Source: Ahrensia sp. (GTDB taxonomy: Bacteria; Pseudomonadota; Alphaproteobacteria; Rhizobiales; Rhizobiaceae). From it: DNA of 64,000 nt. Position 1 is the first letter of the stretch. The number at the start of each line of letters is the position of its first letter. Below the pieces are notes generated by a model, which was not told where the DNA came from, searched no databases, and saw only the letters and a list, made by a program, of their open reading frames with translations. Position numbers and translations under genes: made by a program. Shown in pieces: positions 23,269-31,150 of this stretch. The DNA lies in NCBI GenBank assembly GCA_002706335.1, contig PAKZ01000009.1, positions 62,001 through 126,000 on the forward strand. Reading direction: 5' to 3'.

Positions 23269-24414
23269 TTAATTTTGTTTCAGCGCCTTTGCCATACGCG
23301 CGAGCGCCTCGGCAAGGGTCTCTCTTGCACATGCAAAATTCAGACGGACCCAGTTTTCTAGGCCGGGGCCAAAATCCGTCCCGCTGCTGACGCCAATACA
23401 CGCATGTTCCAAAAGCCAGTCCGCGGCCGGCCTGTCCAGTGCATAGCCGGAAAGATCGATCCATCCGAGAAAGCTCGCCTCGGCCGGCAGCATCTTCGCC
23501 TTCGGCAGTGTATCGGCAACTAAAGATTGCAGCATGTCGCGGTTTTCCGAAATCGTCGCCCGCACCGCATCCCGCCATTCGCCGCCGTTGCGATAGGCCG
23601 CTTCCATGGCGGCAAGGCCGAGGACGTTGACGCTGTCGACGAGGCCCTTCTTCGCGCCCATGAAGGCGTTACGAAGATTGTCGTCGGCGATCACCGCGAA
23701 AGCGGCCTTCAGCCCGGCGATATTCCAGGTCTTGCTCGCGGCCATCAGCGTGATCGCCCGCTCCTCGATCGCCTTCGACAGCGAGGCGACCGGAACATGC
23801 GCGCGGCCATCGAGAGTCAGGCCGCAATGGATCTCGTCGGAGACCAGCACCAAGTCGTGGCGGATGCAGAGCTCGGCCCGGAACGCCAATTCGTCGCGGC
23901 CATAGACACGCCCGGTCGGGTTCTGCGGATTGCAGAGCAGCATCAGTTTAGAGCGGACGGCCGCCTCTTCGAGGGCCGCATGCTCCGATGTCCATCCACC
24001 TTTGGGCGATGGCCTCTGCCAGACGGCGGCGGTCTTTAGACCCCACGTGTCCGGCGCGGTCCGCAGCGGCTTGTAGACCGGATATTCCTGCATCACCGTG
24101 TCGCCGGGCGAGGTGAAGGCGTTGAGCGCCATGTTGAAGCCCGGCTCCACGCCCGGCAGGAACACCAGCCATTCGGGCTGAATGTGCCAGCCATATTCGG
24201 CCGCAAGCGCCGCAACCAGCGCTTCGCGCAGGCTGTCGGTCGCGGCCCCGTAGCCGAGCACGGGATGGGCAAGGCGTTTTTCGATGGCGGCGATGATATC
24301 CGGCGCGACCGCGAAATCCATGTCGGCGACCGGCAGCGGAATGACGTCGGGCCCGAAGGCCCGCCATTTGTTGGCATCGCTGCCGCGTCGGTCGACGGAG
24401 ACGATCGCTGTCAT
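23269..24414 (-). CDS. MalY/PatB-type PLP-dependent C-S lyase or aminotransferase
   Basis: This is a fold-type I PLP enzyme of 381 residues in the MalY/PatB (cystathionine beta-lyase-like) branch of class I/II aminotransferases. The N-terminal PLPVADMDFAVAP is the hallmark of that branch. The PLP lysine is in ASKTWNIAGLK (about residue 228), and NPQNPTGRV and VSDEIHCGL form the cofactor site. Members split the C-S bond of cystathionine or cysteine conjugates to pyruvate, ammonia and a thiol. The start ATG overlaps the SDR stop by one base (TGATG); a GTG three bases earlier is possible. Co-location with a rhodanese across the divergent promoter hints at a sulfur-bearing substrate. Confidence 0.88.
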   Translation of the reverse strand: MTAIVSVDRRGSDANKWRAFGPDVIPLPVADMDFAVAPDIIAAIEKRLAHPVLGYGAATDSLREALVAALAAEYGWHIQPEWLVFLPGVEPGFNMALNAFTSPGDTVMQEYPVYKPLRTAPDTWGLKTAAVWQRPSPKGGWTSEHAALEEAAVRSKLMLLCNPQNPTGRVYGRDELAFRAELCIRHDLVLVSDEIHCGLTLDGRAHVPVASLSKAIEERAITLMAASKTWNIAGLKAAFAVIADDNLRNAFMGAKKGLVDSVNVLGLAAMEAAYRNGGEWRDAVRATISENRDMLQSLVADTLPKAKMLPAEASFLGWIDLSGYALDRPAADWLLEHACIGVSSGTDFGPGLENWVRLNFACARETLAEALARMAKALKQN

Positions 24415-25184
24415 CACAGGCTCCGGATCATGCCGCCATCGGCGCGGATCATCGAACCGTTGATGAAGCTGGCCTGCTCAGAGGCGAGGAAGGCGACGAT
24501 TGCCGCGAACTCCTCCGGCCGGCCGTAGCGACCCGCGGGGATGGTCTTGCGGGAGGCGTCGCGAACGGCCTCGACGCTCTCGCCGGACTTGGCGGCCTTG
24601 CCGGCGTCAAGCTCGGCCACGCGGTCGGTCGCGATCCGGCCGGGCAGCACTATGTTGACGGTGATGCCCTTGTGGGCGACTTCGCCCGCAAGCGTCTTCG
24701 ACCAGCCGGCCATGGCGCCGCGCACGCCGTTCGACAGCGCCAGATTGGGGATCGGCACCTCGATGCCCGACGAGCCGATGGTGATGACGCGGCCCCAGCC
24801 CTTGTCGCTCATCCCGGCGAGGGCAGCATCCGTCAATTCGAACACGGGCGTTGCCATGGCGGCGAAAGCTGCCTGCCAAGCGGCTGCGGACTGGCCACGC
24901 GCGGGCCCTGCTTTTGGGCCGCCGCAATTATTGACGAGAATATCGACCGGCTTGTCCACAAGTCGATCCTTCATCGCCGCGACCGATTGCGGGTCTTCGA
25001 GATCGAGCGCGACGGCGGTGATCCGCGCGACGATTCCGGGCGACAGGCCCTCGGGCAGGGCGCCGGAGCGGGAGGCGGCGATCACGGTGGCACCTTCCTC
25101 GGCGAGAAGGGCGGCGGAGGCCGCACCAAGGCCCCGGCTCGCGCCGATCACCAGCGCGCGTTTTTCGGAAAGCTTGAAATCCAT
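24414..25184 (-). CDS. SDR-family oxidoreductase lacking the YxxxK motif
   Basis: This is a short-chain dehydrogenase/reductase of 256 residues with a Rossmann fold. The nucleotide loop is VIGASRGLGAASA (about residues 12-24), followed by the NNCGG motif and a serine in ITIGSSG. Where classical members have Tyr-x-x-x-Lys, this one has LSNGVRG, so the catalytic tyrosine and lysine are both absent. A subgroup of SDRs with LSNxxR at this place is known to me, of uncertain activity. The gene is coupled to its neighbours by one-base TGATG overlaps on both sides. The substrate is unknown. Confidence 0.87.
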   Translation of the reverse strand: MDFKLSEKRALVIGASRGLGAASAALLAEEGATVIAASRSGALPEGLSPGIVARITAVALDLEDPQSVAAMKDRLVDKPVDILVNNCGGPKAGPARGQSAAAWQAAFAAMATPVFELTDAALAGMSDKGWGRVITIGSSGIEVPIPNLALSNGVRGAMAGWSKTLAGEVAHKGITVNIVLPGRIATDRVAELDAGKAAKSGESVEAVRDASRKTIPAGRYGRPEEFAAIVAFLASEQASFINGSMIRADGGMIRSL

Positions 25185-26110
25185 CAGCCGAGTTCCTTCA
25201 GTCTTCTTGTCTGTCTTTCGATGAGGCGCTCGACCTCGGCGATCGCGGCCGGCGCCAGTCCGGCGCCGGGCTTGCGCAAGGCCGCGGAGGCAATCGCGCC
25301 GCGCTTTGCCAGCGCATATTTGCGCACGGCGAGGCCGAGACCCGGCTGCTGCTCGTAGCGTACCAGCGGCAGATAGGCGTCGAAGATATCCTGCGCCCTG
25401 TCCATGTCGCCGGCCTCCGCAAGCGCGACCACATCCGCCATCATTTCCGGATATCCAAAGCCGGTCATGGCGCCATCGGCGCCGCGCGACATCTCTTCCG
25501 GCAGGAACACGCCACCATTGCCGCAGAGGATCGAAATCCGGCGGCGGCCATTGCTTTCGGCATCGCGCAGCGCCGAGATTTTGGCAAGGCCCGGCCAGTC
25601 CTCATGCTTCAGCATGACGATCTGGTCGTTGTCCTCGATGATCCTGCCCATCAGCGGCACGGAGATCGGCACGCCTGTCGACAGCGGGAAATCCTGCAGC
25701 ACCACCGGCACGCCATTCCCGGCGGCGGCGCAGGCCTGGCCGTAATAGGTCGCGATCTGCTCGTCGGTCCGGAGGCTTCCGGGCGGGGCAATCATGACGC
25801 CCGCGGCGCCCATATCCATCACCGCTTTCGAAAGCTCGGAAATCGCGGCAAGGCCCGGGGCCGAGACACCGGCGACGACCGGCGTACCGGCCGCGCGTTT
25901 GATGACTCGCTCGACGATTTCACGCGCTTCCGCTTGCGTCAGCTTCGGCGCCTCGCCCATCATGCCGAGCACGGTGATGCCGGCCGCTCCCTTTTCGAGA
26001 TAGAAGTCGGTGACGCGGTCGAGGCTGCCGAAATCAACATCGCCGTTGTCATGAAACGGGGTGACCGAGATCAAGTAGACGCCCTTGGCGTCACTGGTCA
26101 GAAGGCTCAT
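25184..26110 (-). CDS. DapA/NanA-family aldolase (atypical)
   Basis: This is a TIM-barrel lyase of 308 residues in the dihydrodipicolinate synthase/N-acetylneuraminate lyase family. It has the GMMGEAPKL loop (about residues 47-55) and the Schiff-base lysine in MLKHEDWPG. The position of the usual catalytic tyrosine (YNxP) reads QDFP, so it is not expected to be a true DapA. The frame runs upstream, but ATG at 26110, behind GAGGATAGGG, begins the domain. It lies 10 bases after the amidohydrolase stop and overlaps the SDR start. It probably forms or splits a 2-oxo acid in the pathway. Confidence 0.87.
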   Translation of the reverse strand: MSLLTSDAKGVYLISVTPFHDNGDVDFGSLDRVTDFYLEKGAAGITVLGMMGEAPKLTQAEAREIVERVIKRAAGTPVVAGVSAPGLAAISELSKAVMDMGAAGVMIAPPGSLRTDEQIATYYGQACAAAGNGVPVVLQDFPLSTGVPISVPLMGRIIEDNDQIVMLKHEDWPGLAKISALRDAESNGRRRISILCGNGGVFLPEEMSRGADGAMTGFGYPEMMADVVALAEAGDMDRAQDIFDAYLPLVRYEQQPGLGLAVRKYALAKRGAIASAALRKPGAGLAPAAIAEVERLIERQTRRLKELG

Positions 26111-26120
26111 GTCCCTATCC

Positions 26121-27488
26121 TCAGTTGCCGAACCAGCAATCGGCGCCACGGGCGACATAGCGCCCCGAGCCCTGCCGGCCGGTGATGGTGTTGCCGTCAA
26201 AGCCGCATGCGCCGCGCAGATAGGTGGCCCCGACCCTGACCGTGAAGGTATCGCCATGGAAGGGCGACCAGTTCAGCCCGTCATGGGCCTTTGCCTCATC
26301 CCAGATGAAGGCGCCTTGTTCCAGAATGGCGAAATCCGCATCCATGCCGACCCGGATCGCGCCCTTGCGGTCGGAAATGCCGAAGAAGGCGGCCGGACGC
26401 TCCGAAAGCTGCTCGGCGGCGAGCATGGCGGCATCGAGCCCGCGCGTTTCCGCCGCCGTGAAGAAGGCCGGAAGCAGCGTTTCGAGCCCCGGTACGCCGG
26501 CGCCGGCATCGAAGATCGAGGCCGTTAGCTTGCCGTCGATCGGCCAGCTCGAATGATCCGACGAGGTGAAGGCCACAAGCCCGTCAACGATCGCATCCCA
26601 GAGATTGTCGACCTCGCCGGGGCGGATCGGCGGATTGACCTTCATACGCGGGCCGAGCCTATCTCCATCGCGGGCGGCATCGAACCAGAGATAGTGCACG
26701 CAGGTTTCCCCCGTGGCGCGCACGCCGAGATCGGCGAAGGCGCCGACCTGCGAGAACCCGTCGCCGCTCGACAGATGCACCGGATGGGCATGCGCCCCGG
26801 TTGCCTGCGCCAGCGCCAGGAACTGGGCGGTCGCCGCAAGCTCGGCGGCCACGGGCCGAGCGGTGGAATGGGCGGCGATGCCGTTCTCGCCGGCCGCGCG
26901 GGCGCGCGCCACGCGCGCGAGCACGATCTCCTGATCCTCGTTGTGGAGGCCGAGCGGCAGGTTGGTGGGCGCGAGCTTTTCCATGATGTCGAGCATCAGC
27001 GCGGCATCGATCCTCGGAAACCGCGTCGGCGAGCTTTCGAACGAGGAGATCTTGAAGGCGACGACGCCGCCCGCGATCAGCGCATCGATATGGTCCGTGC
27101 CGGTCTCGGCGGTGACCGTTCCATAGAGCGCGATATCGGCATGGCTGTGGGCGGCGATCGCTTCGACCTTGGCCGCAAGCCGTTCCGGCCGGTCGAGCGG
27201 GAGCGGGTTGTCGAACGGCATGTCGACCAGCGTGGTAACGCCGCCGGCAATCGCCGAGCGAGTGGTGTCGCCGATGCCCTCGAGGCCCTTGGCGCTGGTG
27301 GCGTGGGTCTGGCCGTCGATCACGCCCGGCATGATCAGGCGGTCGCCGTAATCGACGGTTTCCGCCGCCTCGGGCGGGGTCGTCGTGCTGTCGCCGATCG
27401 CCGCGATCTTGCCGTCACGGACGGCGATCCAGCCGCCTTCAATGGCGGCAAGCGGGGTGACGACGGTTCCGCGCAGTAGAAGGTCCAT
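26121..27488 (-). CDS. Cyclic amidohydrolase (dihydroorotase/hydantoinase/allantoinase family)
   Basis: This 455-residue metal-dependent hydrolase should open a cyclic amide such as a hydantoin or allantoin. Metal-site elements seen in order: DGQTH (about residues 59-63), the candidate carboxylated lysine in VAFKISSFESS, LGLHNEDQE, HAHPVHLSSGDG and FTSSDHSSW with the catalytic aspartate. The first motif is odd: the usual H-x-H is Q-x-H, so one metal ligand is replaced. The gene is two bases downstream of the racemase and ten bases upstream of the aldolase. The pairing of a racemase with a hydantoinase-like enzyme is the classical arrangement for 5-substituted hydantoin use; the actual substrate is unknown. 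Confidence 0.88.
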   Translation of the reverse strand: MDLLLRGTVVTPLAAIEGGWIAVRDGKIAAIGDSTTTPPEAAETVDYGDRLIMPGVIDGQTHATSAKGLEGIGDTTRSAIAGGVTTLVDMPFDNPLPLDRPERLAAKVEAIAAHSHADIALYGTVTAETGTDHIDALIAGGVVAFKISSFESSPTRFPRIDAALMLDIMEKLAPTNLPLGLHNEDQEIVLARVARARAAGENGIAAHSTARPVAAELAATAQFLALAQATGAHAHPVHLSSGDGFSQVGAFADLGVRATGETCVHYLWFDAARDGDRLGPRMKVNPPIRPGEVDNLWDAIVDGLVAFTSSDHSSWPIDGKLTASIFDAGAGVPGLETLLPAFFTAAETRGLDAAMLAAEQLSERPAAFFGISDRKGAIRVGMDADFAILEQGAFIWDEAKAHDGLNWSPFHGDTFTVRVGATYLRGACGFDGNTITGRQGSGRYVARGADCWFGN

Positions 27489-27490
27489 AC

Positions 27491-28156
27491 TTAAGCCTTT
27501 GCAATATAGTCGAGATTAAGAGCGGAAATGGCGGCGGCGACGCCGGCCTGCACCGGATCGATGACCGGCAGGCCGATCGCCTGCTGCAGGAACGGGCGCT
27601 GATTGCCCATGCCGGCACAGCCGAGCACGATGACATCGGCGCCATCCCGGTCCGCAAGCGTCTTGCCGGTTTCGATGACCCTTTCGCGCGACAGGCCCTC
27701 GTCGCCCGATTGCTCGACGGTGAGGTCGGCCGATCGGTCACCGGCGAGCCGGGCGGTAATACCGAGCCCCTCGATCCGCAGCGCGTGGCGCGCGATCGAG
27801 GCGGGACCGAGCGAGACCACGCCGAAGCGCCGGCCGAACTGGAGTGCGGCATAATAACCGGCTTCGGCAACGCCGATCACCGGGATCTCCGTCACGGCCG
27901 CGCGGGTATCGTCGACGCCCGGATCGGAAAAGCAGGCGACGACCACGGCATCGGCATCGCCGGTGAGTGCCCTTGCCCGCACCATCGGGCCGACGGCTGC
28001 GACATCGGCGTCGCTTTCGATGCCGAGCGGGGCTTCCGGCAGGCGCTCGAACACGAGCTGGTGGCTGGTGGTCGCGGCAAGGCCGGCAACCGAGCGACGG
28101 ATCGAATCCGTCACCTTTTCGGAACTGTTGGGGTTCAGAACGAGAATACGCGCCAT
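27491..28156 (-). CDS. Asp/Glu/hydantoin racemase family protein
   Basis: This is a 221-residue cofactor-independent racemase of the Asp/Glu/hydantoin racemase superfamily. The N-terminus LVLNPNSS is the hallmark of the hydantoin racemase branch. The two catalytic cysteines are visible in VACFSDPG (about residue 75) and VLGCAGMG (about residue 178). It would interconvert enantiomers of a ring-bearing compound so that the stereospecific amidohydrolase next to it can use both. Arylmalonate decarboxylase-like or maleate isomerase-like activity is the alternative within the superfamily, but the two cysteines and the neighbour favour racemase. Confidence 0.88.
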   Translation of the reverse strand: MARILVLNPNSSEKVTDSIRRSVAGLAATTSHQLVFERLPEAPLGIESDADVAAVGPMVRARALTGDADAVVVACFSDPGVDDTRAAVTEIPVIGVAEAGYYAALQFGRRFGVVSLGPASIARHALRIEGLGITARLAGDRSADLTVEQSGDEGLSRERVIETGKTLADRDGADVIVLGCAGMGNQRPFLQQAIGLPVIDPVQAGVAAAISALNLDYIAKA

Positions 28157-28176
28157 GATATTGTTACTCTATAGGC

Positions 28177-29970
28177 TCACGCGGCCTCTTGGCGCATGAC
28201 GAAATGATCGGGGCCGACCGCGTCATAGACGCGGCGCGGCGGCATGAAGTCGGCGGGGAAGATCGGGCTTTTCAGCTCCTGAAGCGGAATGTCGCGTCGC
28301 ACCAGCCGGCGGGCGGGATCGGGTTCCGGCACGGCGGAGAGCAGACGCCTCGTATAGGGATGGGCGGGATTGGCGAAGATGTCGGCGCGAGGGCCGATCT
28401 CGACGATTTCGCCGAGCAACATGACAGCGACCCGATGGCTGATGCGCTCGACCACGGCCATGTCATGGCTGATGAACAGATAGGATAGGCCGAGTTCCTG
28501 CTGCAGCCGCATCATCAAGTTCACGACCTGCGCCTTGATGGTGACATCAAGGGCGGAGACGGATTCATCCGCAATGATCAGCTTCGGATCGAGCCCGAGC
28601 GCGCGGGCGATCACGATGCGCTGGCGCTGCCCGCCGGAAAATTCATGCGGCCAGCGCGTGGCCATGTCGGGCGATAGCCCGACATGTTCTAAAAGACCGG
28701 CAACCTTGGCGTGCGCCTCTGCGGGCGCTACCAGACCATGTATAAGCAACGGCTCCGCAATCGCCTCGCCGATCCGCATTCGCGGATTGAGGCTGGAGAA
28801 CGGGTCCTGAAAGATCATTTGCATCGACTGGCGAAGCCGCATTAGCGCCTTGCGCGGCAGCGTAGACACATCCTGCCCCTCAAGCGTGACTGATCCGGAG
28901 ACGGGCTCCGTCAGCCGGAGAATGGCGCGGCCGGTGGTTGACTTTCCGCAGCCCGATTCCCCGACAAGCGCCAGCGTTTCGCCCTTGCGCAGCGAAAACG
29001 ATACATTCTCCACCGCATGAACACGGGCATGTACCCGGCCGAGAACGCCCTTGCGCAGATCGAACCGGGCGCAGAGGTTCCTAACCTCAAGCAGGGCCCC
29101 GCCATCGTGATCGACGGTATCGACCGGATCGGCCAGCACTCCGTCGCGTCCGGGATAGGGCCGGGGGACCGGGCTTTGGCCAAGATCGCCAAGGCGAGGG
29201 GCGGCGGCCAGAAGGTCGCGAGTGTAATCGGTCTTCGGCCGGGCAAATACATCCTCGGTCGCGCCCGCCTCCAGCATTTTTGAGCGGTACATAACCACCG
29301 TTTTTTCGGCGATCTCGGCAACCACGCCCATGTCATGGGTGATGAACATCACCGCCATATGGTCTTCGGCCTGCAGTTCCTTTATCAGCTCGAGAATCTG
29401 TGCCTGGATCGTCACGTCGAGCGCTGTTGTCGGCTCGTCGGCGATGAGAAGCTTCGGCGCGCATGCAAGCGCGGTCGCAATCATCACGCGCTGTAGCATG
29501 CCGCCAGACATTTCATGGGGATACTCCGAGGCCCGTCGCGCTGCGGCCGGAATTCGCACCCGATCCATAAGCCGAATCGCCTCTTTCATTGCAGCCCCTT
29601 TCGGCAAGCCGCGATGGCGCCGCAACGGCTCGGCAATCTGTGAGCCGACAGACATTACCGGGTTCAGAGAGGTCATCGGTTCCTGAAAGATCATTGCGGC
29701 CTCATTGCCGCGCACAGCCTGCATATCCTCTTCGGGGAGCGTCAGCAGATCGCGACCGCGGAAATGGATCTCACCAGTCACCTTGGAATTGCGTTTCGGA
29801 AGCAGTCCCATCACCGACAGCGCGGTGACGCTCTTGCCGGAGCCCGACTCGCCGACGATTGCCACGGTCTCACCGGCGTCGACATCGAAGCTGACGCCGT
29901 CGACCACATTGCGCCAGCCTTCCGCGGTCGAAAAGGCGGTGGTGAGGTTGCGGACCGACAGAATGGGCAT
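28177..29970 (-). CDS. Fused DppD-DppF type peptide ABC transporter ATPase
   Basis: This single 597-residue protein contains both ATPases of an oligopeptide/nickel-type ABC importer. The first domain has GESGSGKSVT, MSGGMLQRVMIA and LIADEPTTALD; the second has GESGCGKSTTGRA, FSGGQRQRIVIA and IIADESVSALD. Oligopeptide-type C-terminal extensions follow each domain (PHPYTRRLLSAVPEPD-like in the second). The frame can extend 23 codons upstream, but the ATG at 29970 begins MPILSVRNLTTAF. The gene is first in the minus-strand operon, while its binding protein and permeases are in the divergent plus-strand operon, so the two operons must be expressed together. Confidence 0.93.
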   Translation of the reverse strand: MPILSVRNLTTAFSTAEGWRNVVDGVSFDVDAGETVAIVGESGSGKSVTALSVMGLLPKRNSKVTGEIHFRGRDLLTLPEEDMQAVRGNEAAMIFQEPMTSLNPVMSVGSQIAEPLRRHRGLPKGAAMKEAIRLMDRVRIPAAARRASEYPHEMSGGMLQRVMIATALACAPKLLIADEPTTALDVTIQAQILELIKELQAEDHMAVMFITHDMGVVAEIAEKTVVMYRSKMLEAGATEDVFARPKTDYTRDLLAAAPRLGDLGQSPVPRPYPGRDGVLADPVDTVDHDGGALLEVRNLCARFDLRKGVLGRVHARVHAVENVSFSLRKGETLALVGESGCGKSTTGRAILRLTEPVSGSVTLEGQDVSTLPRKALMRLRQSMQMIFQDPFSSLNPRMRIGEAIAEPLLIHGLVAPAEAHAKVAGLLEHVGLSPDMATRWPHEFSGGQRQRIVIARALGLDPKLIIADESVSALDVTIKAQVVNLMMRLQQELGLSYLFISHDMAVVERISHRVAVMLLGEIVEIGPRADIFANPAHPYTRRLLSAVPEPDPARRLVRRDIPLQELKSPIFPADFMPPRRVYDAVGPDHFVMRQEAA

Positions 29971-30066
29971 GACAACGATATCCGTGAAGAGGAACGCGGA
30001 GAACTTTTTCTGGTTGCATCGATCTACACCGCATTGCAATCATTCTGTCAAACATAAAGCAATTCG

Positions 30067-30075
30067 TGATATATC
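30067..30075. promoter_or_regulatory. Possible regulator half of a shared operator
   Basis: TGATATATC, containing the palindrome GATATATC, lies in the 131-base gap between the two divergent operons. A similar word, TGATGTATCA, occurs at 31080-31089 before the binding-protein gene. They could be sites for the cluster's GntR protein. This rests on two similar short words only. Confidence 0.25.
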
Positions 30076-30101
30076 TATGAAACGAAAATTGTGAGGATTC
30101 A

Positions 30102-30968
30102 ATGCTCAAGACTGACGATGAAACTCGCAGCCGCGTACTGGTGACCTCTCAGGCGCTCTTCAAAATGATGAACGAGCACCCAGCACCGCGCATTCTGGTG
30201 GTCCAGTCCACCAATCCTTACACCGGCGCAAACTCGCGCAACGGCGTCTATATTCCGGGTGCGGTGGAGAGTGAGGCCTATCGAGACTTTCAGGGTCCGG
30301 CGAGCCCGGAGGCCGGCAACCGTCCGCTTCCTGCGATCACAGATCTGGAGGCTGCGGCAAGAGGCTGGGGACTGACCCGTGAGCGAGCCGTAATCATCTA
30401 CGACGCTGACCGGGCGATGACGGCGGCACGGGCATGGTGGGTGCTGAAATGGGCGGGTTTATCCGATGTCCGCGTGCTGGATGGCGGCCTACCCGCCTGG
30501 ATCGCCGCCGGGCTCCCGACGACCAACAATCCGTATATACCAGAAAAAACAGATATTTGCCTCGCGCCGGGCCACATGCCGCAGTTTGATGCCGATGGGG
30601 CCTCGGCGATTGCGCAAGAGGGCGTCTTGCTCGATGCCCGTATCCGCCCGAATTATATCGGCGGCCCCGCGATCGGTGGCGATCCGGCGCGGGGCCACAT
30701 ACCGGGCGCGATCAGCGCACCGACGCTCGACACGCTAACCGACCCCGGTCTGTTTGCCGACAGCACCACGCTCCGGGAGCTTTTTTCAGGCCTTGGTGTC
30801 GATGGCGTGAAACCGGTCGGGGTCTATTGCGGGGCCGGTATGTCGGCGGCACACGAGGTGCTCGCGCTGGCCGCAATCGGGGTCGAGGCGGCGATGTATC
30901 CGGGGTCATGGTCGCAATACATCAGCCGTGGCGACAGGCCGGTAAAGCGCGGCCCGCTTCCTCTTTGA
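30102..30968 (+). CDS. Rhodanese-type sulfurtransferase (tandem domains)
   Basis: This 288-residue protein has two rhodanese folds, as in thiosulfate or 3-mercaptopyruvate sulfurtransferase. The N-terminal domain (about 10-135) is inactive-like; the C-terminal domain carries the catalytic loop VYCGAGMSAAH with Cys243 as the sulfur acceptor. A typical interdomain LDGGLPAW is present at about residues 126-133. There is no signal peptide, so it is cytoplasmic. GAGGA precedes the ATG. It heads the plus-strand operon, back to back with the fused ABC ATPase, and could take up sulfur released by the C-S lyase. Confidence 0.88.
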   Translation: MLKTDDETRSRVLVTSQALFKMMNEHPAPRILVVQSTNPYTGANSRNGVYIPGAVESEAYRDFQGPASPEAGNRPLPAITDLEAAARGWGLTRERAVIIYDADRAMTAARAWWVLKWAGLSDVRVLDGGLPAWIAAGLPTTNNPYIPEKTDICLAPGHMPQFDADGASAIAQEGVLLDARIRPNYIGGPAIGGDPARGHIPGAISAPTLDTLTDPGLFADSTTLRELFSGLGVDGVKPVGVYCGAGMSAAHEVLALAAIGVEAAMYPGSWSQYISRGDRPVKRGPLPL

Positions 30969-31150
30969 TTAAGATGTGTGCAGCGCCGCTGTGCAGATGC
31001 ATAATCGGTAACCAAGCGGCTCCGGTTCTGCGAAAATCCGGCGTTCCGGAGCGCATGAATCTATTTTTGATATTGCAAATGATGTATCACGGGTATTGAA
31101 ATTACATCGACCGGAAAAATCCGGCAGGTCGAAAACAAGAGGAGTTCAGC

